DNA from: JANWXD01 sp037446115
GTDB taxonomy: Bacteria; Acidobacteriota; Terriglobia; Bryobacterales; Bryobacteraceae
Direction: 5' to 3'
DNA: 64,000 nt
Assembly (NCBI GenBank): GCA_037446115.1
Contig: JBBIJF010000003.1
Location: 124,001 to 188,000 of the forward strand
Made by a program: the position numbers and the translations under genes
Part shown: positions 37,589-45,877 of the stretch, piece after piece
Layout of the letters: each line of letters begins with the position of its first letter
Position numbering within the stretch: the first letter of the stretch is position 1
The notes under the pieces: model-generated
Seen by the model: the letters and a program-made list of their open reading frames with translations, nothing else
What the model was told of the DNA's origin: nothing
The model's database searches: none

Positions 37589-38539
37589 TCACCCCGACCG
37601 CAACCGCAGGCCGAACCACACCAGGCCCAGCGCCAAGAGGAGGCTCGCGCCGAGCTGGTTCAGACGCGCCCGCACGCCGGCACGGAGACTTCGCAGCCAG
37701 GAGAGTCCCAGCACTGCCAGCAGCGCCACCTCCGCCAGCGCTGCACCCAGCAACACCCAGGCGCCCTGGTAGCCTGAGGTCCGGACAAACTCCGCAAAAT
37801 ACAGCCCGTGAAATGTCCCCAGCACGGCCGCCACCGCCCAGCGGCCGCCGGCCGCAGGGAGCAGCAGAATCTCCGCGGCGAGGTAGGCAATCGTGAGTGC
37901 CGCAGCCGCTTCGATGAACCGCGCCGCGGGCCGGAATCCGAGATGAGGCGCCGCCACGCAGGAAACGGCCTCTCCCAGCACGAACATAGCTCCCAGCACC
38001 ACCAGTTCCCTCCGCCCGCGCGCGGCCAGCACGAGCCCGACTACAAACAGCAGCTGCGCGGCGCCCCCCGCGGCCCGGAGCATCCCCGCACCGGTCTGCC
38101 GCACCGCGATCTCGAAGGCCGTCGGGGGCTCGAAGCGGAGCGTAGCTCGCGGAAAGGACAGATCCAGGACTGCCTGATCCGATTTGTCGCCCTTGACCAC
38201 CCGCAGCAGGTGCACGTGGTTCGGCACCGTAACGGCATGCAGCCGCGATTCCACCTCCACTTCCTCCACCGGCTCCGCAAATTCGTACGTCGTCCGGCAC
38301 AGATACGCTCCCGCCGCTTCGTCGGCTGCGCAGGAAGCCTCCCGCAGCTGCGCTCCCGCAAATCGCACGGCGGCCACCAGCTCCCGCTCCGGATGCCGCA
38401 CGTGCACGACCTCATAAAGCGGCATGCGCAGCTCGTAACTTCCCATCCTCTCCTCGATTCGCAACTCCCCCGTGCTCAGGCTCACCATATGCGCCGCCAG
38501 CGGCCAGGGCGCCAGAACCGCAGCCAGGCGCCGCCTCAT
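37589..38539 (-). CDS. HupE/UreJ-like membrane protein
   Basis: ATG 38539 overlaps the stop of the AI-2E gene (ATGA), giving 316 residues; the open frame further up is overlap. Signal peptide first, then a soluble beta-rich domain (about 20-165), then about six membrane helices containing H-L-G-F-R-P, A-A-E-I-L-L-L-P and G-T-F-H-G-L-Y-F-A-E-F. These strings place it in the HupE/UreJ_2 group (PF13795-like), related to nickel/cobalt or metal transporters, whose function in non-urease settings is not known. No nickel enzyme lies nearby. Confidence 0.75.
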   Translation of the reverse strand: MRRRLAAVLAPWPLAAHMVSLSTGELRIEERMGSYELRMPLYEVVHVRHPERELVAAVRFAGAQLREASCAADEAAGAYLCRTTYEFAEPVEEVEVESRLHAVTVPNHVHLLRVVKGDKSDQAVLDLSFPRATLRFEPPTAFEIAVRQTGAGMLRAAGGAAQLLFVVGLVLAARGRRELVVLGAMFVLGEAVSCVAAPHLGFRPAARFIEAAAALTIAYLAAEILLLPAAGGRWAVAAVLGTFHGLYFAEFVRTSGYQGAWVLLGAALAEVALLAVLGLSWLRSLRAGVRARLNQLGASLLLALGLVWFGLRLRSG

Positions 38540-39600
38540 GAACGGACAACCTCCAGCCGCCGGCCGTAGGACTTTTTCAGCCGCACTACGACCACTCGCA
38601 GCGTCGCCAGCACCGGGATGGACAGGAACATGCCCGCCACCCCGGCGATCTGTTCGCCGGCCAGCACCCCGAAGATGATCCACAGCGGATGGAGCGCCAC
38701 TCCCGCGCTCATCAGGTAGGGTTGGAGCACGTAATCCTGAAACAGCCGGTAGGCGAGGAGGAAAACCAGTATCCAGAGCGCCATCTTCATCTGTCCGCTG
38801 AGCAGCGCCACCAGCAGGATCACAATCGCCGCCGTCAGCGGGCCGAGTACCGGGACGAACTCGAGGGCGGCCGCCAGCCCCGCCAGCAAGGCCGCGTACG
38901 GCAGACCGATGATCCAGAAAAACAGGCCGTAGAAGACGAAGGTCGCCGCCGCCAGCAGCACGAGCGCGCGCATGAACTGCCCGAGCAGCACGTGCACGTC
39001 ACCGAGCACCTCTTCGACAAACAAACGCCCGGGTCCTTGCGCCACCCACTCCAGCAGTTGCTCGCGCGCTGCTCCGGCGTCTTTGAGGAAAAAGAAGCTG
39101 AGGATCGGAACGAGAATCACGAAGCCCAGATTGGTGAGCAGCGAAACCGCCCGCTGCGCCACTTCGCTGAGCAGCGGCAGAGCCTCTTTGGCATGGGCCG
39201 CCAGCTGCTCCCGAGCCGCCTCCAGAGCCTGCTCTTTCCACGGCTCGGCCCATGCCGGCACAGGCAGGCGCTCCGCCAGATCCGGACTGGCCAGCCACTC
39301 CGGGACATGGCGCGCCAGCTCGACGGCTTGTGCCGCGATCCGCGAACCGATCCAGACGGCGCCCGCAATCACTAGCGCGACGACCGCTGCGTACACCACC
39401 GCCAGGCGCAGCGTGCGCGGCAGTTTGCGCGGGGCCACGCGCTCGATCAAGTCCACGAGCGGCGCCAGCAGATACGCCAGCAGCATGGCCAGGGTGAAAA
39501 TCAGGATCGTCCTCCGGATCTTGTACACGATGACCACGGCCAGGCCGATCAGGAAGACCGTCCAGGCAGCGCGCGCCGCGCGGGCGTCCAGTCCCAGCAT
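38536..39600 (-). CDS. AI-2E/PerM-family transporter
   Basis: A 354-residue membrane protein of the AI-2E family (PF01594). The layout is typical: helices near residues 15-55 and 65-85, a soluble amphipathic middle (about 95-165), then five C-terminal helices with P-V-L-G-P-L-T-A-A and L-H-P-L-W-I-I-F-G-V-L-A-G-E-Q-I-A-G-V-A-G-M-F-L in pieces. Members include sodium/proton antiporters and quorum-signal exporters, so the cargo is open. A good promoter (TTCACA, 17 bp, TAGCAT) ends six bases before the ATG. Confidence 0.87.
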   Translation of the reverse strand: MLGLDARAARAAWTVFLIGLAVVIVYKIRRTILIFTLAMLLAYLLAPLVDLIERVAPRKLPRTLRLAVVYAAVVALVIAGAVWIGSRIAAQAVELARHVPEWLASPDLAERLPVPAWAEPWKEQALEAAREQLAAHAKEALPLLSEVAQRAVSLLTNLGFVILVPILSFFFLKDAGAAREQLLEWVAQGPGRLFVEEVLGDVHVLLGQFMRALVLLAAATFVFYGLFFWIIGLPYAALLAGLAAALEFVPVLGPLTAAIVILLVALLSGQMKMALWILVFLLAYRLFQDYVLQPYLMSAGVALHPLWIIFGVLAGEQIAGVAGMFLSIPVLATLRVVVVRLKKSYGRRLEVVRS

Positions 39601-39606
39601 GCCGTT

Positions 39607-39635
39607 ATGCTAGCGCACACCCCGCCTGCTGTGAA
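39607..39635 (-). promoter_or_regulatory. Sigma-70-type promoter giving a leaderless AI-2E mRNA
   Basis: Minus strand: -35 TTCACA (39630-39635), 17-bp spacer, -10 TAGCAT (39607-39612), then exactly six bases to the ATG. The expected start of transcription coincides with the A of ATG. No ribosome site is present, consistent with a leaderless mRNA. Confidence 0.5.
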
Positions 39636-39652
39636 GGCGTCCCGCCGCACAC

Positions 39653-39658
39653 TACACT
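39653..39658 (+). promoter_or_regulatory. TACACT -10-like hexamer before the carboxylase gene
   Basis: TACACT ends five bases before the GTG at 39664, again suggesting a leaderless start. It also helps choose that GTG over one at 39676, which would have GGAGGA too close to serve as ribosome site. Confidence 0.35.
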
Positions 39659-39663
39659 AGAAA

Positions 39664-41295
39664 GTGCCTGGAGGAGTGACGACCAACCCTCAGAGCACAG
39701 CTGCTTTGGCGGCCCGCGAAGCCCACATGCGCGGTCTGGTCGAAGACCTGCGCCGGCTGGAGGAGCGGCTGCGGGCCGGCGGCGGTCCGGCAAAGGTCGA
39801 AAAACAGCATCGCGAAGGGAAACTCACGGCACGGGAGCGCATCGCCATGCTGCTCGATCCCGGGGCACCGTTCCTCGAAATCGGCCTGCTCGTGGCTTGG
39901 GACAAATACGACGGTCAGGCTCCGGGGGCGGGTGTCGTCACGGGTGTCGGCAAAATCGAGGGGAGGCCCGCAGTCATCGTCGCCAATGATGCGACCGTGA
40001 AGGCCGGCGCGTGGTGGCCGGAGACGATCCACAAGATCCTCCGCGCCCAGGAAATTGCCATGCGCAACCGGGTGCCCATCGTCTATCTGGTGGATTCGGC
40101 GGGCGTCAACCTGCCCTATCAGGATGGCATCTTCCCCGGCCAATACGGCGCCGCCCGGATTTTCTACTACAACTCCCTGATGCGCCGGAAGTTGAAGGTG
40201 CCGCAGTTTGCCGCTGTCATGGGTCCCTGCATCGCTGGCGGCGCGTATTTGCCCGCGCTGAGCGACGTCATCATTATGGTCAAACGCACCAGCTTCATGG
40301 GGCTCGGAGGCCCGAATCTCGTGCGGGGCGCGACAGGCCAGGTGGTGGATGCCGAGACCCTTGGCGGAGCCGAACTACACACCTCCGTGAGCGGCGTCGC
40401 GCACTACGCTGCGGAAAACGATGGGCACGCGCTGGAGCTGATCCGCAGCCGGTTCCGCGATCTTCCTGCTCCTCCGCCCGTCCTTTCGGGGAATCCGCCC
40501 GCCAAAGCCCCGGAATCACTGTACGGCGTCCTGCCTGAAGACCATCGTTTGGCTTACGACGTCCAGGAAATCACGCAGGCCGTCTTCGATGCCGGCGAGT
40601 GGCTGGAATTTCAGCCCGAATATGCCCCTGAGATGCTTTGCGCGAATGCGCGCTTGTCCGGACGTCCCGTGGCGGTGATCGCCAACCGCCGCGGATTCGT
40701 CAGGACCCGGAGCGGTCCGCGCGTCGGCGGCATCGTCTATACCGAGTCGGCCCGCAAAGTCGCTTACTTTGTCGAAACGGCCGAACGGCACGGCGTGCCG
40801 CTGATTTACTTACAAGATGTTTCCGGATTTATGGTGGGTGTGGAGGCCGAAAGCGCCGGAATTATCCGCGCAGGTGCGGAGATGGTGGAAACCATGGCCT
40901 GCGCCACCGTGCCCAAGATCGTGGTCACCATCAACCACGCCAGTGGAGCCGGTTACTACGCCATGGCGGGGCAGGGCTTCGATCCGAACTTTACGTTCGC
41001 TTGGCCCACCGCCCGCATCGGTGTCATGGAAGGAGACGCGGCGATTCAGGCCATCCACGGGCCGGAGATCGACAAGTACCGGACGGCGGGGCAGCCGCTG
41101 CCGCCGGAACTGGAGGCCCGTATCGAGAAGACGCGTGCCGATTATGAGCGCTGGCTCGATGCGCGCTACGCCGCCGCCCGCGGCCACGTGGACGCGGTTA
41201 TCGATCCCGCCGCGACGCGGGACGTTGTGGCCTTCGCGCTCGAGGTAACAGCCTGGCGCGGGCACCGCGAGCATCTGGCTCTTGAGACGCTGTGA
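39664..41295 (+). CDS. Acyl-CoA carboxylase beta (carboxyltransferase) subunit
   Basis: A 543-residue carboxyltransferase of the methylcrotonoyl-/geranyl-/propionyl-CoA carboxylase type. It moves carboxyl from biotin to an acyl-CoA. Features: H-R-E-G-K-L-T-A-R-E-R-I near residue 43, G-P-C-I-A-G-G-A-Y-L-P-A-L-S-D near residue 187, L-G-G-P-N-L-V-R-G-A-T-G, and a C-terminal half with F-M-V-G-x-E-A-E-x-x-G-I-I and S-G-A-G-Y-Y-A-M-A-G. G-G-P-x-L-V-x-A-A-T-G-type strings and length match the methylcrotonyl/geranyl group (LiuB/AtuC) best. The biotin-carboxylase partner is not in the window. The next gene begins 13 bp after. Confidence 0.88.
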   Translation: MPGGVTTNPQSTAALAAREAHMRGLVEDLRRLEERLRAGGGPAKVEKQHREGKLTARERIAMLLDPGAPFLEIGLLVAWDKYDGQAPGAGVVTGVGKIEGRPAVIVANDATVKAGAWWPETIHKILRAQEIAMRNRVPIVYLVDSAGVNLPYQDGIFPGQYGAARIFYYNSLMRRKLKVPQFAAVMGPCIAGGAYLPALSDVIIMVKRTSFMGLGGPNLVRGATGQVVDAETLGGAELHTSVSGVAHYAAENDGHALELIRSRFRDLPAPPPVLSGNPPAKAPESLYGVLPEDHRLAYDVQEITQAVFDAGEWLEFQPEYAPEMLCANARLSGRPVAVIANRRGFVRTRSGPRVGGIVYTESARKVAYFVETAERHGVPLIYLQDVSGFMVGVEAESAGIIRAGAEMVETMACATVPKIVVTINHASGAGYYAMAGQGFDPNFTFAWPTARIGVMEGDAAIQAIHGPEIDKYRTAGQPLPPELEARIEKTRADYERWLDARYAAARGHVDAVIDPAATRDVVAFALEVTAWRGHREHLALETL

Positions 41296-41308
41296 CGGCC
41301 GGGGCGTG

Positions 41309-42643
41309 ATGATCCGCATCGCCAACGGGCAGGGCTTTTGGGGCGACTGGCTGGAGGCGCCGGTCCGCTTGGTGGAACAGGGTCCCCTCGATTACCTCAC
41401 GCTCGACTACTTGGCCGAGGTGACCATGTCCATTCTTCAGAAACAAAAGCAGCGCGACCCGGCCCTGGGCTATGCCCGCGATTTCCCGCCGCTCATCGCC
41501 CGCCTGGAGCCGCTGCTGCGCGCGCACCGCACCCGGGTCATCGCCAATGCGGGGGGCGTCAATCCGGTCGCTTGTGCGCGCGAGGTGCGGCGCCTGGCGC
41601 CCTCGCTCAAAGTCGCCGTCGTGCTGGGGGACGATGTCCTCGACCGGATGGACGAATTGCTCGCCAAAGGCTATGAGATGCGAAACCTGGATACGGGAGA
41701 ACCGCTGGCGGCCATCCGTACTCGCCTGTCGAGTGCGAACGTCTATCTCGGGGCGTTTCCTCTGGCGCAGGCTCTCGCTACAGGCGCGGACGTGGTCATT
41801 TCCGGACGCTGCGCCGACGCCTCGCTGGCGCTGGCCCCGATGATCCACGAATTCGGCTGGCGCCAGACCGACTGGGACCTGCTCGCTGCGGGCACGGTCG
41901 CAGGACACTTGATCGAGTGCGGCGCGCAGGTGACTGGAGGCAACTGCCAAGCGGGATGGCAGAGCATGCCTGATTTGGCCGACATCGGCTATCCGATTCT
42001 GGAAGTCGAGCCCGACGGAACGTTTGTGGTGACCAAGCAGCCCGGGACGGGGGGACGCGTGGACCGGCACACCGTCAAGGAGCAGTTGCTTTACGAAATC
42101 GGCGATCCCCGCGCGTACGTGACTCCGGACTGCGTGGCGGATTTCACCACCATCCGCCTCGAAGATTGTGGCCCGGAACGCGTGCGGGTCTCGGGCGTGC
42201 GCGGCCGGCCGCGGACGGAGTTCCTCAAGCTCTCGGCCAGCTACGCCGCCGGATGGAAGTCCGTCGGCACGCTCGTCTATAGCTGGCCCGATGCGATCGC
42301 AAAGGCGCAAGCGGCCGCCCGAATCGTGCGCGAGCGGCTCGAGAGACTGGGGCTGCGTTTCGAGGAAGTGCACACTGAGATCGTCGGCGCCGGCGCCTGT
42401 CACGGCCCCGCCGCGGCGCCGGCCCCCGATCCGCCCGAAGTGCAGCTGCGCATCGGCGTCCGCGGCGCCGACCGGGGTGCCGTCGAGCGGTTCACGCGGG
42501 AATTGATCCCCTTGGTGTTGAGCGGCCCGCCTACCGCCACAGGCTACGGGGAAGGCCGTCCGGCCGTGCACGAGGTCATTGCTTTTTGGCCCGCGCTGAT
42601 TCCAAGAGACGAGATCGAGCCGCGCGTGGAGGTGGTCGCGTGA
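41309..42643 (+). CDS. AtuA-family protein, large part
   Basis: A 444-residue protein of the acyclic terpene utilisation AtuA N-terminal family (DUF1446/PF07287). ATG 41309 begins I-R-I-A-N-G-Q-G-F-W-G-D-W, a family hallmark; others are D-Y-L-T-L-D-Y-L-A-E-V-T-M-S, A-N-A-G-G-V-N-P, and S-G-R-C-A-D-A-S-L-A-L-A. In pseudomonads AtuA is about 590 residues and is needed for citronellol/geraniol use, by an unknown reaction. Here the C-terminal domain is encoded by the next gene, whose GTG overlaps this stop by four bases. Confidence 0.87.
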   Translation: MIRIANGQGFWGDWLEAPVRLVEQGPLDYLTLDYLAEVTMSILQKQKQRDPALGYARDFPPLIARLEPLLRAHRTRVIANAGGVNPVACAREVRRLAPSLKVAVVLGDDVLDRMDELLAKGYEMRNLDTGEPLAAIRTRLSSANVYLGAFPLAQALATGADVVISGRCADASLALAPMIHEFGWRQTDWDLLAAGTVAGHLIECGAQVTGGNCQAGWQSMPDLADIGYPILEVEPDGTFVVTKQPGTGGRVDRHTVKEQLLYEIGDPRAYVTPDCVADFTTIRLEDCGPERVRVSGVRGRPRTEFLKLSASYAAGWKSVGTLVYSWPDAIAKAQAAARIVRERLERLGLRFEEVHTEIVGAGACHGPAAAPAPDPPEVQLRIGVRGADRGAVERFTRELIPLVLSGPPTATGYGEGRPAVHEVIAFWPALIPRDEIEPRVEVVA

Positions 42644-42978
42644 AAGTTCTGCTGGGCAGGATCGCGCATGCCCGTTCGGGGGACAAAGGCGACACGGCCA
42701 ACATCGGTCTCATCGCCTACGATGAGCGGCACTACCCGATTCTGGTGCGGGAAGTGACGGCCGAACGCGTCAAGCAACACTTCGGCGAACTCGTGCGCGG
42801 TGAAGTGGTGCGTTACGAGCTGCCGAACCTCGGCGCGCTCAACTTCGTGTTACGAGGGGCTCTCGGAGGAGGCGGCACGGTGTCCCTGCGAGTGGATGCG
42901 CAGGGCAAGACTCTCGGCGCGGCCTTGCTGCGCATGGAGATCGAAGTCCATGACGGGGAACTTGAAACAGCGCTTTGA
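42640..42978 (+). CDS. AtuA C-terminal-like small protein
   Basis: A 112-residue protein from GTG 42640 that corresponds to the ferredoxin-fold C-terminal domain of AtuA: A-H-A-R-S-G-D-K-G-D-T-A-N-I-G-L near residue 10 and Y-E-L-P-N-L-G-A-L-N-F-V-L near residue 70. Its reading frame is coupled to both neighbours (GTGA with the large AtuA part, 29-bp overlap with the hydratase), so the two AtuA parts are probably made in equal amounts and assemble. Confidence 0.82.
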   Translation: MKVLLGRIAHARSGDKGDTANIGLIAYDERHYPILVREVTAERVKQHFGELVRGEVVRYELPNLGALNFVLRGALGGGGTVSLRVDAQGKTLGAALLRMEIEVHDGELETAL

Positions 42979-43747
42979 ACGCGGCATCCTGCACCTGACC
43001 TTGGCGCGACCGGAGAAGCGCAACGCCCTCACCTTCGCCATGTGCCGCGAACTGGTCGGCGCTTTCGAGCAGGCTGAGGCCGACCCGAAGATCGGCGCCC
43101 TCTTGCTGGAAGCCGAGGGAAAGTCGTTCTGCGCAGGCATGGATCTGGACGAAGCGCTGTCGCCCGGCGCCGCCGATCAGGCCGCAGTCCACGAAGAGCT
43201 GTTCACCGTCGGGCTGCGCTTGCGCAAGCCGATCGTCGCCGCGGTCCAGGGAGCCGCCCTCGGCGGCGGGACCGGACTCGTGGCCAACGCACACATCGCC
43301 GTGGCCTGCGAAGAAGCTATGTTCGGCCTGACGGAGGTGCGTCTAGGACTGTGGCCGTTTGTCGTCTTCCGCGCGGCGGCTTGGGCGGTGGGTGAGCGCC
43401 GGGCCCTCGAACTGGCTCTGACGGGAAGAACGTTTGGCGCGGCCGAGGCCTTGCGCCTCGGACTGATCCACGAGGTGGCGCCCGCATCGCTGCTTGCCGA
43501 GCGCGCCGCCAACCTTGCCCTCGCGCTGGCCTCATCGAGCCGCGAGGCCTTGCGGCTCGGGCTTGAGTTTGTCCACCGCACGCGCGGACTTTCTCTGGCC
43601 GAGGCCGCCCCGATCGCCTCCGCGTTCCGGGCCCGCGCGTTCGTTTCCCCGGATTTTACCGAGGGCGTGAGAGCATTTCGTGAGAAGCGACCCCCACGGT
43701 GGCCTTCGCACGCGGCCGGCAGCTCCCCGCAAGACCACAACCAGTGA
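42950..43747 (+). CDS. Enoyl-CoA hydratase, LiuC/AtuE type
   Basis: A 265-residue crotonase-fold enzyme. F-C-A-G-M-D-L near residue 45 and A-A-L-G-G-G-T-G-L-V near residue 97 build the oxyanion hole; T-E-V-R-L-G-L-W-P near residue 124 supplies the catalytic Glu164 equivalent. The Glu144 equivalent is Gly, as in LiuC/AtuE-type hydratases acting on (isohexenyl)glutaconyl-CoA. Start ATG 42950 overlaps the AtuA small gene. It completes a carboxylase-AtuA-hydratase set for leucine or acyclic terpene catabolism; which of the two is not decided by sequence. Confidence 0.85.
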   Translation: MTGNLKQRFERGILHLTLARPEKRNALTFAMCRELVGAFEQAEADPKIGALLLEAEGKSFCAGMDLDEALSPGAADQAAVHEELFTVGLRLRKPIVAAVQGAALGGGTGLVANAHIAVACEEAMFGLTEVRLGLWPFVVFRAAAWAVGERRALELALTGRTFGAAEALRLGLIHEVAPASLLAERAANLALALASSSREALRLGLEFVHRTRGLSLAEAAPIASAFRARAFVSPDFTEGVRAFREKRPPRWPSHAAGSSPQDHNQ

Positions 43748-43812
43748 GTGGATCACTCCGGGCCGGCGCCCGCAGCGCGCGATCCCGAAAGCTCCATCCG
43801 AAGCCCTGTCGG

Positions 43813-43818
43813 TACAAT
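43813..43818 (+). promoter_or_regulatory. TACAAT -10-like hexamer before the ABC transporter
   Basis: TACAAT ends exactly six bases before the ATG at 43825, so the expected transcription start is the start codon. No ribosome site and no clear -35. Confidence 0.4.
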
Positions 43819-43824
43819 CGGAAT

Positions 43825-44769
43825 ATGGTTACTGCCTCGGGGCGCCCTGCTTTGCGGGTCGAAAGTCTCCGAAAGGCTTACAAGGACGTCGTGGCCGTCG
43901 CCGGTGTGGATCTCGCCGTGTGGCCGGGCGAGTGCTTCGGCCTGCTCGGTCCCAACGGGGCGGGCAAGACCACCACCATCGAGATCTGCGAAGGGCTGCT
44001 CGCTCCGGACGCCGGCGTGGTTGAAGTGCTCGGCCTGAGCTGGAAAACGTCGGCGCGCCAACTCCGCCAGCGCCTCGGAGTGCAACTGCAGGACACGCAG
44101 CTTTCCGAAAAGCTCACCGTCGAGGAGACGGTCCGCCTGTTCCGGAGTTTTTACCATCGGGGATTGGGCGTGGAGGAAGTGATCTCGATCGTGGAGTTGG
44201 AAGAGAAGCGGAAAGCGCGGGTCGGAGCCCTTTCCGGCGGGCAGCGGCAGCGCCTGGCGATGGCCTGCGCCCTGGTCGGCGATCCGGAACTGCTGTTTTT
44301 GGACGAGCCCACGACGGGTCTGGACCCTCAGGCGCGCCGGCAGGTGTGGGAGCTGGTGGCCGAGCTCAAACGCGCCGGCCGAACCATCATCCTGACCACG
44401 CATTACATGGAGGAAGCCGAGCGCCTGTGCGACCGCGTGGCCATTATGGATCACGGCCGCATCATCGCTCTGGGAACGCCCGCGGAACTCATCGCTTCGA
44501 TCGGCGGCGGCCACGTCGTCGAATTCTCGGTGGACGGCGGCGGAATCACGCTGGATCCGACCGAACTGGCCTCCCTGGAAGGGGTCCGTGACGTGCGCCA
44601 GGCTAACGGAAACTTTGAGCTCCGCGTCAACGACTTGCACCGCGCCGTGCCGTCGCTGCTGGCGGCCATCGCCGAGCGCCGCATTCCGCTCAGTGAACTG
44701 CGAACGCACTCGGCCACGCTCGAGGACGTCTTCGTGACGCTCACCGGGAGGCACCTCAGAGATGAATGA
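43825..44769 (+). CDS. ABC transporter ATP-binding protein
   Basis: A 314-residue ATPase of the ABC-2 exporter type (CcmA/NodI-like, DRA class). Walker A G-P-N-G-A-G-K-T-T-T near residue 42, Q-loop Q-L-Q-D-T, signature L-S-G-G-Q-R-Q-R-L near residue 138, Walker B L-L-F-L-D-E-P near residue 158, and H-switch T-T-H-Y-M-E-E. The C-terminal 80 residues form the regulatory domain common in this class. ATG 43825 is preferred over in-frame upstream starts, which overlap the hydratase. The permease gene overlaps its end by eight bases. Confidence 0.92.
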   Translation: MVTASGRPALRVESLRKAYKDVVAVAGVDLAVWPGECFGLLGPNGAGKTTTIEICEGLLAPDAGVVEVLGLSWKTSARQLRQRLGVQLQDTQLSEKLTVEETVRLFRSFYHRGLGVEEVISIVELEEKRKARVGALSGGQRQRLAMACALVGDPELLFLDEPTTGLDPQARRQVWELVAELKRAGRTIILTTHYMEEAERLCDRVAIMDHGRIIALGTPAELIASIGGGHVVEFSVDGGGITLDPTELASLEGVRDVRQANGNFELRVNDLHRAVPSLLAAIAERRIPLSELRTHSATLEDVFVTLTGRHLRDE

Positions 44770-45841
44770 GCGCACCGCTGTTTTCGACCGCCCGCTGAAA
44801 ACCAGCCCTCTGCCCTTTTGGGAGCGCTCGCTCGTCCAGCTCACCCTGGTCCGCTTTCGCGAGTTCTGGCGCGAGCCGGAAGCCATTTTCTGGGTCTTCA
44901 TTTTCCCGATCCTGCTCGCGGCCGGGCTGGGGATCGCCTTCCGCAGCCGTCCGGCTCAAGCTCTGACTGTCGGTGTCACCCACGGCAGCCTCGCCACTGC
45001 GCTGCGCTCCGATCCCGGCCTGTCGGTCCGCCTGGTAGATCCCAGGACCGCAGAGAACGAGCTCCGGCTGGGGCGAATCCAGGTCCTGGTCCTCCCGGCG
45101 GCCGGCGGAGGTGTACGCTTCCGCTATGACGACACGAACTCCGAAGCCCGTACGGCCCGGCTGCTTGCCGAACGCGCGCTCGAGCGAGCTGCAGGAGTGC
45201 GGGATGCCGTGCCGGTTGTCGCCGAGATCGTCCACGAACCCGGTTCCCGGTACATTGATTTTCTTGTGCCGGGACTGCTCGGCATGAACCTGATGGGCAG
45301 CGGCATCTGGGGCGTGGGATTCGCCATCGTGGATGCGCGGCGCAAGAAGCTGCTGAAGCGTCTGGTCGCCTCGCCCATGTCTCGCGCCGAATACCTGCTG
45401 TCGTTCATCCTTTCCCGCCTGATGCTGCTGCTGCTGGAAGTCACGGCTCTGGTGGGATTCGGTGCGCTGGCGTTCGGCGTGCCCTTGCACGGTTCGCTCT
45501 GGCAGTTCGGGATCCTGTGCCTGCTGGCTTCGCTCACCTTCAGCGCGCTCGGTCTGCTGATCGCCTCCCGGGCGCGCACCATTGAGGCGGCTTCAGGCCT
45601 GATGAATTTCGTCATGCTCCCCATGTGGGTCTTCTCCGGGGTCTTCTTCTCCTACGAGCGCTTTCCCGAGGTGTTTCATCCTTTCATTCGCGCTCTGCCA
45701 CTGACGGCGGTGATTGATGCCTTGCGGGCCAGCATGCTACAGGGGGCGGGTCTCGAGAAACTAACTCCGCAGATGGCCGTCATGGGCGCCTGGCTCGGCG
45801 TGAGTTTCTTTACGGCGCTCAAGCTTTTCCGCTGGCGGTAG
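44762..45841 (+). CDS. ABC-2 type transporter permease
   Basis: A 359-residue permease: one helix near residues 38-58, an extracytoplasmic loop (about 60-160), then five helices in the C-terminal half, with F-L-V-P-G-L-L-G-M-N-L-M as the family-typical re-entry. With the coupled ATPase it forms a two-gene exporter. The N-terminal soluble stretch F-W-E-R-S-L-V-Q-L-T-L-V-R-F-R-E-F-x-R-E-P-E is common in drug/lipid exporters of this group. Cargo unknown. Confidence 0.88.
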   Translation: MNERTAVFDRPLKTSPLPFWERSLVQLTLVRFREFWREPEAIFWVFIFPILLAAGLGIAFRSRPAQALTVGVTHGSLATALRSDPGLSVRLVDPRTAENELRLGRIQVLVLPAAGGGVRFRYDDTNSEARTARLLAERALERAAGVRDAVPVVAEIVHEPGSRYIDFLVPGLLGMNLMGSGIWGVGFAIVDARRKKLLKRLVASPMSRAEYLLSFILSRLMLLLLEVTALVGFGALAFGVPLHGSLWQFGILCLLASLTFSALGLLIASRARTIEAASGLMNFVMLPMWVFSGVFFSYERFPEVFHPFIRALPLTAVIDALRASMLQGAGLEKLTPQMAVMGAWLGVSFFTALKLFRWR

Positions 45842-45863
45842 GCGGCGGCGTCGGCGGGCGCGC

Positions 45864-45869
45864 TACAAT
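45864..45869 (+). promoter_or_regulatory. TACAAT -10-like hexamer before the penicillin acylase gene
   Basis: TACAAT ends eight bases before the ATG at 45878, leaving at most a one- to three-base leader. No ribosome site is present. Confidence 0.4.
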
Positions 45870-45877
45870 GCTCCCCG

